From Janibacter massiliensis (GTDB lineage Bacteria > Actinomycetota > Actinomycetes > Actinomycetales > Dermatophilaceae): a stretch of DNA of 64,000 nt. A model generated the notes under the pieces. The model made no database searches and was not told the DNA's origin. It was given only the letters and a program-made list of their open reading frames with translations. This document shows positions 25,156-32,449 of the stretch, in pieces. The DNA is taken from contig NZ_LT985196.1 of NCBI RefSeq assembly GCF_900289115.1, positions 2,343,995 to 2,407,994 on the forward strand. The letters run 5' to 3'. Position 1 is the first letter of the stretch, and each line of letters begins with the position of its first letter. The translations under genes and the position numbers were made by a program.

Positions 25156-25497
25156 ATGACACTCGGCACCTCCACCGACAACACCGCCACCGAGGTCGAC
25201 GCTGTGGCCCATCAGCACGGCTACATCAGCGACAAGGACCGCTACCTGGCGCGCATGAGGCGCATCGAGGGCCAGGCCCGCGGCATCGCCAAGATGATCG
25301 ACGACGAGAAGTACTGCATCGACATCCTCACCCAGGTCAGCGCTATGACGCGGGCCCTGCAGGGGGTGGCGACCGGACTGCTCGACGACCACCTCAAGCA
25401 CTGCGTCCTCGACGCCGCCAAGCAAGGCGACGAGGACGCGGCCATCGCCAAGATCCAGGAAGCCAGCGACGCCATCAACCGGCTCGTCCGCTCCTGA
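25156..25497 (+). CDS. csoR: Copper-sensing repressor CsoR
   Basis: This 113-residue all-helical CsoR/RcnR-family protein binds DNA as a tetramer and lets go when Cu(I) binds. The three copper ligands are present at the expected spacing: Cys54 (YCIDIL), His79 and Cys83 (DDHLKHC), equal to the Cys36-His61-Cys65 triad of known CsoR proteins. The N-terminus has an extra stretch of about 20 residues. I chose the ATG at 25156 with an AAGGA site; an in-frame GTG at 25141 overlaps the copB stop. Target dyads are visible at 18975, 19043, 19077 and 22227. Confidence 0.95.
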   Translation: MTLGTSTDNTATEVDAVAHQHGYISDKDRYLARMRRIEGQARGIAKMIDDEKYCIDILTQVSAMTRALQGVATGLLDDHLKHCVLDAAKQGDEDAAIAKIQEASDAINRLVRS

Positions 25498-25543
25498 CGG
25501 CGCGGCGAGAAGACGACCCGAGCACACGAAGGAGGAGGGACCC

Positions 25544-26068
25544 ATGCCCCGATTCGACCGACTGAGCCCGCAGACCGCCGTCGGCGCGTCGCGCGAGCTG
25601 CTCGGCGACCTCGTCGAGCGCCACGGCACCGTGGGCGACATGGTCTCCACCATGGCCCACTCGCCGGCCGTGCTCGGCGGGTACCTGCAGCTGAGCCGGG
25701 CCATGCGCCGCGCCACGCTCGACCGGAAGACCAGCGAGCTGATCTCGATCGCCGTCCAGGAGCAGCAGGGCTGCGGCCTGTGCCTGTCCTCGCACGTCGA
25801 GGCCGCGCGCTCCCTCGGCGTCGCGGAGGAGGAGATCGAGCTCGCCCGTCAGGGCACCTCGTCCGACCCCCCGACCGCCGCGATCATCCGGCTCGGCCGG
25901 CAGGTCTACCGTGAACCGGCCTCCGTCACCGACGAGCAGATCGACGCGCTCCGCGCGCTCGGCCACAGCGACCGGGCGATCGCCGACGTCGTCGGCGTCG
26001 TCTCGCTCAACATCCTCACCGGCGCGTTCAACCTCGTCGCCGGACTCACGCCCGGCGATCGTTCCTGA
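25544..26068 (+). CDS. AhpD/carboxymuconolactone decarboxylase-like protein
   Basis: This 174-residue helical protein matches the carboxymuconolactone decarboxylase/AhpD fold. It has the redox motif Cys-Gly-Leu-Cys followed by a conserved His (CGLCLSSHVEAA), which in AhpD relatives reduces peroxides. It lies 46 bp after csoR behind a good GGAGGAGG ribosome site and may extend the copper operon. A plausible role is handling oxidative stress caused by copper. The exact substrate is unknown. Confidence 0.85.
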   Translation: MPRFDRLSPQTAVGASRELLGDLVERHGTVGDMVSTMAHSPAVLGGYLQLSRAMRRATLDRKTSELISIAVQEQQGCGLCLSSHVEAARSLGVAEEEIELARQGTSSDPPTAAIIRLGRQVYREPASVTDEQIDALRALGHSDRAIADVVGVVSLNILTGAFNLVAGLTPGDRS

Positions 26069-26200
26069 GGCCCCGTGGTCTTGGCCTTGGCGGGCAGGCG
26101 TCCGGAGCCGTCCAGCAGCCGATGGGTAGCGTGCGCGTTCCGAACCTTCGCGGGGACCCCGGGCGGGAGCGCTGGTCGAGCCGCCAGTCGCGGGCGGTCC

Positions 26201-26815
26201 TCAGGCCAGATGGAGCGAAGTGATGCAGGTCGGGTCGTCCTGGCCCCTGGTGGAAACGTCGACGGTGCCTTCACTGCCTTCATGCTTGACCGTGAGGGTT
26301 CCTTCAATGCCTCGTGGCACCCAGATTCCGACGAAGCCGTTGTCGAAGGTCCTACGGACCTCATTGATCAGAACGTCCCCATCCGCATTGGTCAGCACGA
26401 TCCGCACCTCTGTGTCACTGAGCTCACCCTTGCATGTTGTCAGGCTGTGGAAGTAGCACTCGTGCGTCTGGTCTCGGTAGGGTGCGACCGCGACATACAC
26501 CTCGTCCTCGGGCATCGGAAGTCGCCAGTCGCGCTCCTGCCCATCGGTGAGGATGAGGGCGTCCGGCCGCACGGACGCCATGAGATCGGCCGGGCGGTCC
26601 TCGACCGGCATCGCGTCCAGCCGCTCGATGATCTGCGTTGCATCGAGGCCGGCTAAGCCGTGATCGGCGAGGAGATCAGCGTCGCTCGCAGGGCTGCTCG
26701 CCGGCGCCGAACCGGCCCCGGGTGAGGTGGTCGTGCAGCCTGTGAGGGCAATGCCGGAGGCGAGCACTGCGACGGCGGCGAGGCGCGCCAGATGCGGGGA
26801 GGTGGAACGGGGCAT
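26201..26815 (-). CDS. cueP: CueP-family copper-binding lipoprotein
   Basis: This 204-residue protein has a signal sequence ending at Leu-Thr-Gly-Cys. The mature part matches CueP: the DLLADHGLAGL helix, DRPADLMASVRPD, then QTHECYFHSLTTC and a C-terminal DPTCITSLHL. The three conserved Cys that bind copper in CueP are present. CueP stores or moves copper in the cell envelope and has been linked to copper supply of superoxide dismutase in Salmonella. It converges on the AhpD-like gene. Its promoter is not evident. Confidence 0.88.
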   Translation of the reverse strand: MPRSTSPHLARLAAVAVLASGIALTGCTTTSPGAGSAPASSPASDADLLADHGLAGLDATQIIERLDAMPVEDRPADLMASVRPDALILTDGQERDWRLPMPEDEVYVAVAPYRDQTHECYFHSLTTCKGELSDTEVRIVLTNADGDVLINEVRRTFDNGFVGIWVPRGIEGTLTVKHEGSEGTVDVSTRGQDDPTCITSLHLA

Positions 26816-26959
26816 CGATCAGTCCTTCGGGGTTCGGCGTCCGGGCACCGAGGTCGTCTCGGTCGACCATCGGTGTAGCCAGGCCTGCACCGATGCCGAC
26901 CCGTTGCGGCTCCACGGTCGCGGCTCGGCACACGGATCGCGGCCAATAGGTCAGGATCC

Positions 26960-26969
26960 ACTGTACAGT
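26960..26969. promoter_or_regulatory. Orphan ACTGTAYAGT palindrome, site 1
   Basis: A perfect 10-bp palindrome lies in the 277-bp gap between cueP and the small frame at 27093. Related sites occur at 27074-27083 and 27669-27678. No gene starts directly after this copy. It may be the remains of an operator whose gene was lost. Confidence 0.4.
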
Positions 26970-27073
26970 AGACCCGTATCCGCAACCGCATCGGACGCCA
27001 GTTCGGCCAGCGGACTTCGGCCACTGCTGCGCAGCGGTCACGCGAATGGCTTAGGACTGACACGTCAGCACAT

Positions 27074-27083
27074 CCTGTACTGT
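27074..27083 (+). promoter_or_regulatory. ACTGTAYAGT-like site 2 with conserved leader
   Basis: CCTGTACTGT here is followed by CAGTGCATTATG. The site at 27669 is followed by TCAGTGCATG. The shared flanks imply a duplicated promoter-operator. A 24-codon frame starts at the ATG (27093) and a GTG at 27164 begins the broken methyltransferase gene. Confidence 0.45.
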
Positions 27084-27163
27084 CAGTGCATTATGACCAT
27101 CACCATCCATGCCGACGGCACGCCGGGGGCCGAGGTCCCGACCTGGCGCGCGAAGGAGCAGCC

Positions 27164-27597
27164 GTGAGACGCGTGCCGCCACTCCTCCTGGCTCTCGGCG
27201 CGGCGGCGGCGCAGGCGGGCGTCGTGAAGGCGTCGAGGGCCACCCGGACATCACGGGTACTTGCCTGTGCAATGGCAGCCCCGTCCGCGGCGCTGCTACT
27301 AGCATCGACGGCGGCATTGGAACGCCACAGCACGACCGTGGATCCAGTGTTGGTCGATCGCGCGGCTTCGCTAGTGACGGCGGGGACGTTCCGCATCTCT
27401 CGCAACCCGATGTATGTGGGGATGGCAGGCCTGCTCTTCTCGCCCACGCGGCCCTCCGCCGCTACTGGATAGCACTTCTGCCCGCCGCCGGTTTCGTCGC
27501 CCTGATAGACCTGACCCAGATCCGAGCCGAGGAAAGAGCACTGCGGGACAAGTTCGGGTCAGATTTTGACGCGTACGCGGCCGCGACGCCTCGTTGA
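27164..27597 (+). pseudogene. Frameshifted isoprenylcysteine methyltransferase-like membrane protein
   Basis: The first frame (from GTG at 27164) has membrane segments and reaches FRISRNPMYVGMAGLLF, a hallmark of the ICMT/phospholipid methyltransferase-like family. The rest of the family pattern (AALRRYWIALLPA, then EERALRDKFGSDFDAY) continues in another frame to a stop at 27597. A frameshift near 27440 joins them. Such proteins are often found near metal-resistance genes but have unknown substrates. Unless the shift is a sequencing error, the gene is inactive. Confidence 0.65.
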
Positions 27598-27648
27598 CTC
27601 GGGCCACTCAGGACGGAAGGCCAGCGCCCGCCCCATTGACCCTTGCAC

Positions 27649-27678
27649 TCGACAATAGTTCAGCATTGACTGTATAGT
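27649..27678 (+). promoter_or_regulatory. cmtR promoter and operator, leaderless
   Basis: TCGACA (27649-27654), 18 nt and TATAGT (27673-27678) put the transcription start at or near the ATG at 27686, so translation may be leaderless. The -10 overlaps the palindrome ACTGTATAGT (27669-27678), and AGTTCAG is repeated at 27657 and 27676. This is a good autoregulation site for the ArsR-type repressor. Confidence 0.55.
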
Positions 27679-27685
27679 TCAGTGC

Positions 27686-28045
27686 ATGCTGACTATTGCT
27701 TCGCGCCTCGACGTCATGAACCGGCTCGGCCGGGCCATGGCGGATCCGACGCGCTCCCGGATCCTGATGACCCTGCTCGACGGCCCGAGCTACCCGGCCG
27801 TGCTCTCGCGCGAGTTGGAGCTGACGCGCTCAAACGTCTCGAACCACCTGACCTGCCTGCGCGACTGCGGGATCGTGGTCGCTGAGCCGGAGGGTCGGCA
27901 GACGCGCTACGAGATCGCCGATCCGCATCTCACGGCGGCGCTCACGGCTCTGGTCGACGTGACGCTGGCGGTGGACGAGCACGCGCCCTGCGTGGATTCG
28001 GCGTGCACTGTGCCGGGCTGCTGCGGGACGGGAGCCGGCGCGTGA
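27686..28045 (+). CDS. cmtR: CmtR-like ArsR-family Cd/Pb-responsive repressor
   Basis: This 119-residue winged-helix repressor has the recognition helix RSNVSNHLTCLRDCG. Cys57 and Cys61 in that helix and Cys101 in the C-terminal tail match the Cys57-Cys61-Cys102 ligand set known for mycobacterial CmtR, which senses Cd(II) and Pb(II). An extra Cys-rich end (CVDSACTVPGCC) may add ligands. It overlaps the downstream ATPase gene by 4 nt (GTGA), so the two are translationally coupled and the repressor should control the pump. Confidence 0.9.
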   Translation: MLTIASRLDVMNRLGRAMADPTRSRILMTLLDGPSYPAVLSRELELTRSNVSNHLTCLRDCGIVVAEPEGRQTRYEIADPHLTAALTALVDVTLAVDEHAPCVDSACTVPGCCGTGAGA

Positions 28046-30039
28046 GCGCCGCGTGCGGCTGCGACGAGCCGACCACGACGGCCGAAGAGGTCGAGGAAGA
28101 AGAGCGTCCGTGGTGGAGGCACCGGGGGATTATGGTCCCGGTCCTCTCCGGCGTCGCCTTCGGCACCGGCCTGGTCCTGGAGTGGACCGGGCAGGAGATT
28201 CCCGCTCTGGTGGCGTTCTGGGTCGGCCTGCTGCTGGGCGCGTCGACATTCGTGCCCGGCGCGCTGCGGAACCTCGTCACCAGGCGCAAGCTCGGCATCG
28301 GCCTGCTGATGACGATCAGCGCGGTCGGCGCGGTGGTCCTCGGCTACGTCGAGGAGGCCGCCGCGCTGGCGTTCCTGTACTCGATCGCCGAGGCGCTGGA
28401 GGACAAGGCGATGGACCGCGCCCGCGGCGGTCTGCGGGCGCTGCTCAAGCTCGTCCCGGAGACCGCGACGATCCGACGAGACGGTGCCTCGGTCGAGGTC
28501 GCGGCGAAGGACCTGGAGGCCGGGCAGCTCGTGCTCGTGCGCCCCGGGGAGCGGATCGCGACCGACGGGATCGTCCGCACTGGTCGCTCCAGCCTGGACA
28601 CCTCCGCGATCACCGGCGAGTCGATCCCGGTCGAGGTCGAGCCCGGCGACGCGGTGTCGGCCGGGGCGATCAACACCGCCGGCTCCCTGGAGGTCGAGGC
28701 GACCGCGGCGGGCACCGACAACTCGCTGACCACGATCGTCGAGCTCGTGGAGCAGGCGCAGGCCGAGAAGGGCGACCGCGCCCGCCTCGCCGACCGCATC
28801 GCCCGCCCGCTCGTGCCCGGCGTGCTCGTGCTCGCAGCCCTCGTCGCGCTGATCGGCTCGCTGCTCGGCGACCCGGAGCTGTGGATCACCCGCGCCCTGG
28901 TGGTGCTCGTGGCGGCGTCGCCGTGCGCGCTGGCGATCTCCGTGCCGCTCACCGTGGTCGCCGCGATCGGCTCGGCGAGCAGGTTCGGCGTGATCATCAA
29001 GTCCGGGGCGGTGTTCGAGCGGTTCGGCGTGGTCCGCCACGTCGCTGTCGACAAGACCGGCACCCTGACCCGCAACGAGCCCGCCGTCACCGCCGTCCTC
29101 ACCGCGGACGGCGTCACCGACGCGCAGGCGCTGGCCTGGGCCGCGGCGCTGGAGCAGCACAGCACCCACCCGCTGGCCGCCGCGATCACCGCGGCCTCGC
29201 CCGGAGCGCCTGCGGCCGAGGACGTGGCCGAGCGGGCCGGGCACGGCATCGAGGGCCACCTCGACGGGACCAAGATCACCGTCGGCAGCCCCCGCTGGCT
29301 CGACGCCGGGACGCTCTCCGACCGAGTCGCGGGCCTGGAGGAGCAGGGAATGACCGTCGTCGTCGTGCACCGCGACGGCGCGCCGGTCGCCGCGATCGGC
29401 GTCCGCGACGAGCTGCGCCCCGAAGTCCCCGAGGTGGTGAGCACTCTCGCCGACCGAGGCATCGGGGTGACCATGCTCACCGGCGACAACGCCCGCACCG
29501 CCCGGGCGCTGGCCGCGCAGGCCGGGATCGAGGACGTGCGCGCCGAGCTGCGCCCCGAGGACAAGGCGACCGCGATCGGCGGGCTGGGCAGGAACGGCTC
29601 GGTCGCGATGATCGGCGACGGCATCAACGACGCCCCGGCGCTGGCCGCCGCGGACATCGGCATCGCGATGGGCGCGACCGGCTCCGACGCAGCGATCGAG
29701 TCCGCCGACGTCGCCTTCACCGGGCACGACCTGCGGCTGCTGCCGCGCGCCTTCGACCACGCACGGCGCGGACGGCACATCATCAACCAGAACATCGTCC
29801 TCTCGCTGCTGATCATCACCGCACTGCTCCCGCTCGCCCTGTTCGGCGTCCTCGGCCTCGCCGCCGTGGTGCTCGTCCACGAGATCGCGGAGGTCGTCGT
29901 CATCCTCAATGGTCTGCGCGCCGCGCGCACCAAGCGCCCAGCCGGAGTCTCATCTGAGAATGCTGCAGTGGTCGCTGCCTCCAGAGAGCGGCCGGACGCC
30001 GTCTGCGCTGACGACTGCTGCGCTGACGACCGGATCTGA
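28042..30039 (+). CDS. CmtR-linked P1B ATPase with SPC motif (CtpG/CadA-like)
   Basis: The 665-residue pump starts at a GTG overlapping the cmtR stop. The short N-terminus holds Cys-Gly-Cys but no full HMA domain. The membrane motif is Ser-Pro-Cys (293-295, SPCALAISVP), with the phosphorylation motif DKTGTLT (Asp337), TGES and GDGINDAP intact. A late membrane helix contains HEIAEVVVILN. The pairing with a CmtR-like sensor mirrors mycobacterial cmtR-ctpG and suggests Cd(II), Pb(II) or Zn(II) export. SPC motifs also occur in Co(II)-type pumps, so the metal is not certain. The C-terminus ends in CADDCCADD, another possible metal site. Confidence 0.9.
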   Translation: MSAACGCDEPTTTAEEVEEEERPWWRHRGIMVPVLSGVAFGTGLVLEWTGQEIPALVAFWVGLLLGASTFVPGALRNLVTRRKLGIGLLMTISAVGAVVLGYVEEAAALAFLYSIAEALEDKAMDRARGGLRALLKLVPETATIRRDGASVEVAAKDLEAGQLVLVRPGERIATDGIVRTGRSSLDTSAITGESIPVEVEPGDAVSAGAINTAGSLEVEATAAGTDNSLTTIVELVEQAQAEKGDRARLADRIARPLVPGVLVLAALVALIGSLLGDPELWITRALVVLVAASPCALAISVPLTVVAAIGSASRFGVIIKSGAVFERFGVVRHVAVDKTGTLTRNEPAVTAVLTADGVTDAQALAWAAALEQHSTHPLAAAITAASPGAPAAEDVAERAGHGIEGHLDGTKITVGSPRWLDAGTLSDRVAGLEEQGMTVVVVHRDGAPVAAIGVRDELRPEVPEVVSTLADRGIGVTMLTGDNARTARALAAQAGIEDVRAELRPEDKATAIGGLGRNGSVAMIGDGINDAPALAAADIGIAMGATGSDAAIESADVAFTGHDLRLLPRAFDHARRGRHIINQNIVLSLLIITALLPLALFGVLGLAAVVLVHEIAEVVVILNGLRAARTKRPAGVSSENAAVVAASRERPDAVCADDCCADDRI

Positions 30040-30050
30040 GGCCATGGCAT

Positions 30051-30374
30051 ATGGAGATCACATTGCAGTACTTTGACGGCTGCCCGAACTGGGCAGTCCT
30101 GAACGGCAGGCTGGCCGTAGCCGTGGGCGACCGGCCCGACGCCACACTCATCGTGCAACGGATCGAGACCCTCGACGACGCCCAGCGCCTCGGATTCCGC
30201 GGATCCCCGACCGTGCTGATCGACGGCGCGGACCCGTTCGCCGAGCACGACGCGCCCGTCGGGCTTGCCTGCAGGATGTACCGGACGCCCGACGGCCTCG
30301 CCGGGTCCCCGACCGTGGAGCAGCTCCGCGAAGCGGTCGAGCGGGCAGGCCGTCTCCCCCGGCTGGGACGCTGA
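30051..30374 (+). CDS. Thioredoxin-like protein of metal-resistance loci
   Basis: This 107-residue thioredoxin-fold protein has a single-Cys motif, DGCPNW, near the start and GFRGSPTVLIDG in place of the cis-Pro region. Homologues are common next to mercury, cadmium and arsenic genes in Actinobacteria, with no proven reaction. It starts 11 bp after the ATPase stop and ends the Cd/Pb operon. A short non-coding stretch (30375-30597) separates it from mutM. It might reduce or pass on thiol-bound metals, which is inference. Confidence 0.78.
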   Translation: MEITLQYFDGCPNWAVLNGRLAVAVGDRPDATLIVQRIETLDDAQRLGFRGSPTVLIDGADPFAEHDAPVGLACRMYRTPDGLAGSPTVEQLREAVERAGRLPRLGR

Positions 30375-30597
30375 CCGTGGCTGCTCTTCACCCGACCGTT
30401 CGCACCTGAGCTGGCGTACGAAGCACGATCTCGGCGCATTCGGGCCAATCGGCTCGGCCGACCTCGATCCATCGCCTGACCGACGAGCAAGGTGACCCGC
30501 TTTTCAGCATCCCGGGCGACAGCGATCGATATACGTTGACGTACTGTGTGTCAAGGCAGTGCCACGATCGAGGCCGGTGTGCGAACAACCGATCAAA

Positions 30598-31440
30598 CTA
30601 GCGTTTTCGCTGGCAGACGGGGCAGAAGTGGCTCGACCGGTTCATGAACTTCTCCCGCACGATCGGCGTCCCGCAGCGCTTGCAGGGGCGGCCAGCGAGC
30701 CCATAGACAGCTCGAAAGAGGCCTGCTGAACCGCTCTGGCCGTTGACGTTGACGTACAACGCATCGAAGCTCGTCCCGCCCTGGGCCAACGAGTCCGCCA
30801 TCACGTCCCGGGCGTGCCCGAGCACCCGCACGATCGCGGGCTTGGTGAGGCGGGACGCCGGCCGCTCCCCGTGCACGCTGGCCCGCCACAGCGCCTCGTC
30901 GGCGTAGATGTTGCCGATCCCCGAGACGAGCCGCTGGTCGAGGAGGACCCGCTTGATCGCCGACTCCCGCCGCTGGGCCGCCCGGGCCACCGCGGCGGCG
31001 TCGAAGGCCGGGTCGAAGGGGTCGCGGGCGATGTGGGCGACGGACTCGGGCACCCCGTCGGCACCCAGCGGAGACAGGGCGAGACCCCCGAAGGTCCGCT
31101 GGTCGACGAACCGCAGCTCCGGCCCGCCGCCCTCGAAGGTGAACCGCGCGTGCAGGTGGCGCTGGTCCGGCGATCCGGGCTCGGCGACGAGCATCTGGCC
31201 CGACATCCCGAGGTGGACGACGAGGCCGAGCTCGCCGTCGAGGTCGAGCCACAGGTACTTCCCCCGACGGCACGCGCGCTCGATCCGCCGACTGACGACC
31301 GCACCGACGAGATCGTCGGGGCCGGCGAGGTGACGGCGCGCGACGCGGTGGCCGCGCAGCTGGAGGTCGCTGACCCGCCTTCCGGCGACGTGGTCGGCGA
31401 GGCCCCGGCGGACGACCTCGACCTCGGGCAGCTCCGGCAC
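30598..31440 (-). CDS. mutM: Formamidopyrimidine-DNA glycosylase with element-borne C-terminus
   Basis: MutM cuts out oxidised purines such as 8-oxoguanine and nicks the site. The 280-residue protein starts at GTG 31440 with the catalytic PELPEVEVV and has the Lys of CRRGKYLWL, the helix-two-turn-helix GIGNIYADEALW and NVNGQSG. A zinc finger follows with Cys253, Cys256, Cys273 and Cys276. From about residue 237 on, the sequence (SAGLFRAVYGLAGRPC...) departs from the usual actinobacterial YFDRxLxxYGxEG pattern and matches the decayed copy at 15122-15256. The displaced host-type end sits at 8899-9048. So the last 44 codons appear to come from element Y. The gene is four bases behind rnc. Confidence 0.95.
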   Translation of the reverse strand: MPELPEVEVVRRGLADHVAGRRVSDLQLRGHRVARRHLAGPDDLVGAVVSRRIERACRRGKYLWLDLDGELGLVVHLGMSGQMLVAEPGSPDQRHLHARFTFEGGGPELRFVDQRTFGGLALSPLGADGVPESVAHIARDPFDPAFDAAAVARAAQRRESAIKRVLLDQRLVSGIGNIYADEALWRASVHGERPASRLTKPAIVRVLGHARDVMADSLAQGGTSFDALYVNVNGQSGSAGLFRAVYGLAGRPCKRCGTPIVREKFMNRSSHFCPVCQRKR

Positions 31441-31444
31441 CGGC

Positions 31445-32242
31445 TCAGCCCCGGGTCGGCTCGGTGCCGATCTCGACCGCGGCGGGCTGGCCCTCGGGTG
31501 GGCAGCAGGCCCGTTCGGTCCCGAGCTCCGCCCGCAGCGCCTCGTACGCCTGCTCCGCGGCGCAGGCCTCGGCGACCTTCTTCGACCGCCCCGTGCCCGT
31601 GCCGCGGGTCTCGTCGCCGATGACGGCGCGCGCGGTGAAGACCCGCGCATGGTCGGGGCCCTCGTGCTCCCCCTCGTACCGCGGCGACGGCAGGCAGTGG
31701 ACGACGCACAGCTCCTGCAGGCTCGTCTTCCAGTCGAGCCCGGCCCCGAGCGTCGCCGACCGCGCGAGCAGCGGGTCGACGAGGTGCCGCACCAGCCGGG
31801 TCGCCGCGTCGGGCCCCTGGGCCAGGTAGGTCGCCCCGATGACGGCCTCGACGGTGTCGGCGAGGATCGAGCTCTTGTCCCGGCCGCCCGTGCTCTCCTC
31901 GCCCTTGCCGAGCAGCACGTGGTCGCCGAGACCGATCGTCCGGCCGACCTCGGCGAGCGCCTTCGTGCTGACGACGGACGCGCGGTACCGGGCCAGCTGA
32001 CCCTCGCTCACGTCGGGATGGGCGCGGTAGAGCGCCTCGGTGACGACGAGACCGAGCACGGAGTCCCCGAGGAACTCGAGCCGCTCGTTGTGCGGCACTC
32101 CCCCGTTCTCGTACGCCCACGAGCGGTGCGTGAGGGCACGCCGAAGCAGCGCCTCGTCGACGGGCTCTCCGACCACCTCGGAGAGGTAGGTGGAGAACTC
32201 CTCGACGGGACGCTGCCGGCTGCTGCCGGATCGGTCGTCCAC
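31445..32242 (-). CDS. rnc: Ribonuclease III
   Basis: RNase III cuts double-stranded RNA, processing rRNA and some mRNAs. The protein has the signature [15 protein letters not shown] with the catalytic acidic residues, and a second acidic site in [14 protein letters not shown]-terminal double-stranded RNA-binding domain follows ([14 protein letters not shown] and a late [16 protein letters not shown]). I chose the GTG at 32242 (265 residues), just after the rpmF stop. It is part of the DUF177-rpmF-rnc-mutM operon. A short acidic and Pro-rich tail follows the RNA-binding domain. Confidence 0.93.
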   Translation of the reverse strand: MDDRSGSSRQRPVEEFSTYLSEVVGEPVDEALLRRALTHRSWAYENGGVPHNERLEFLGDSVLGLVVTEALYRAHPDVSEGQLARYRASVVSTKALAEVGRTIGLGDHVLLGKGEESTGGRDKSSILADTVEAVIGATYLAQGPDAATRLVRHLVDPLLARSATLGAGLDWKTSLQELCVVHCLPSPRYEGEHEGPDHARVFTARAVIGDETRGTGTGRSKKVAEACAAEQAYEALRAELGTERACCPPEGQPAAVEIGTEPTRG

Positions 32243-32253
32243 GACCGGTCCGG

Positions 32254-32448
32254 TCAGGCCTGGTGCTCGGTGCGCTCGGCGACCTCGTAGCGACGGCCCT
32301 TGTACGTGCCGCAGGTCGGGCACGCGACGTGGGGCTGCGTCGGCGACGAGCACGAGGGGCACGTCGTCAGCGCGACCGGCGTCGCCTTCCAGTTCGCGCG
32401 GCGCGAACGGGTGTTGGAGCGCGACATCTTCCGCTTCGGGACAGCCAC
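32254..32448 (-). CDS. rpmF: 50S ribosomal protein bL32
   Basis: This 64-residue ribosomal protein has the typical basic start ([16 protein letters not shown]) and a Cys4 zinc ribbon, with CPSC and CPTC at about residues 30 and 43. It is therefore the zinc-binding (C+) form. It lies one base after the DUF177 gene and 12 bp before rnc. Pairing of DUF177 with rpmF is conserved across bacteria and suggests a shared ribosome-assembly control. Confidence 0.96.
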   Translation of the reverse strand: MAVPKRKMSRSNTRSRRANWKATPVALTTCPSCSSPTQPHVACPTCGTYKGRRYEVAERTEHQA

Positions 32449-32449
32449 G

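Larger units (their letters stand above)
15257..30732. mobile_element. Element Y: copper and Cd/Pb resistance element at mutM
   Basis: The left end is similar to that of element X (9049). The right end supplies the last 44 codons of the living mutM. The cargo is a MerR module with a Cys-rich small protein, a multicopper oxidase, a CopZ-CopA-YHS-YdhK-CopB-CsoR copper array, an AhpD-like protein, CueP, and a CmtR-like repressor with an SPC ATPase and a thioredoxin-like protein. GC content is close to the host's. No integrase or transposase gene is seen. The boundaries are inferred from mutM fragments and end similarity. Confidence 0.65.

Noticed and set aside
27093-27167. 24-codon leaderless frame after operator site 2
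   Set aside because: It begins at a promoter-like ATG but the product is too short and featureless to call a gene; it may be the stump of a deleted gene.
30388-30588. Minus-strand frame between the thioredoxin-like gene and mutM
   Set aside because: No ribosome site or recognisable family; the region more likely holds the right end of element Y.
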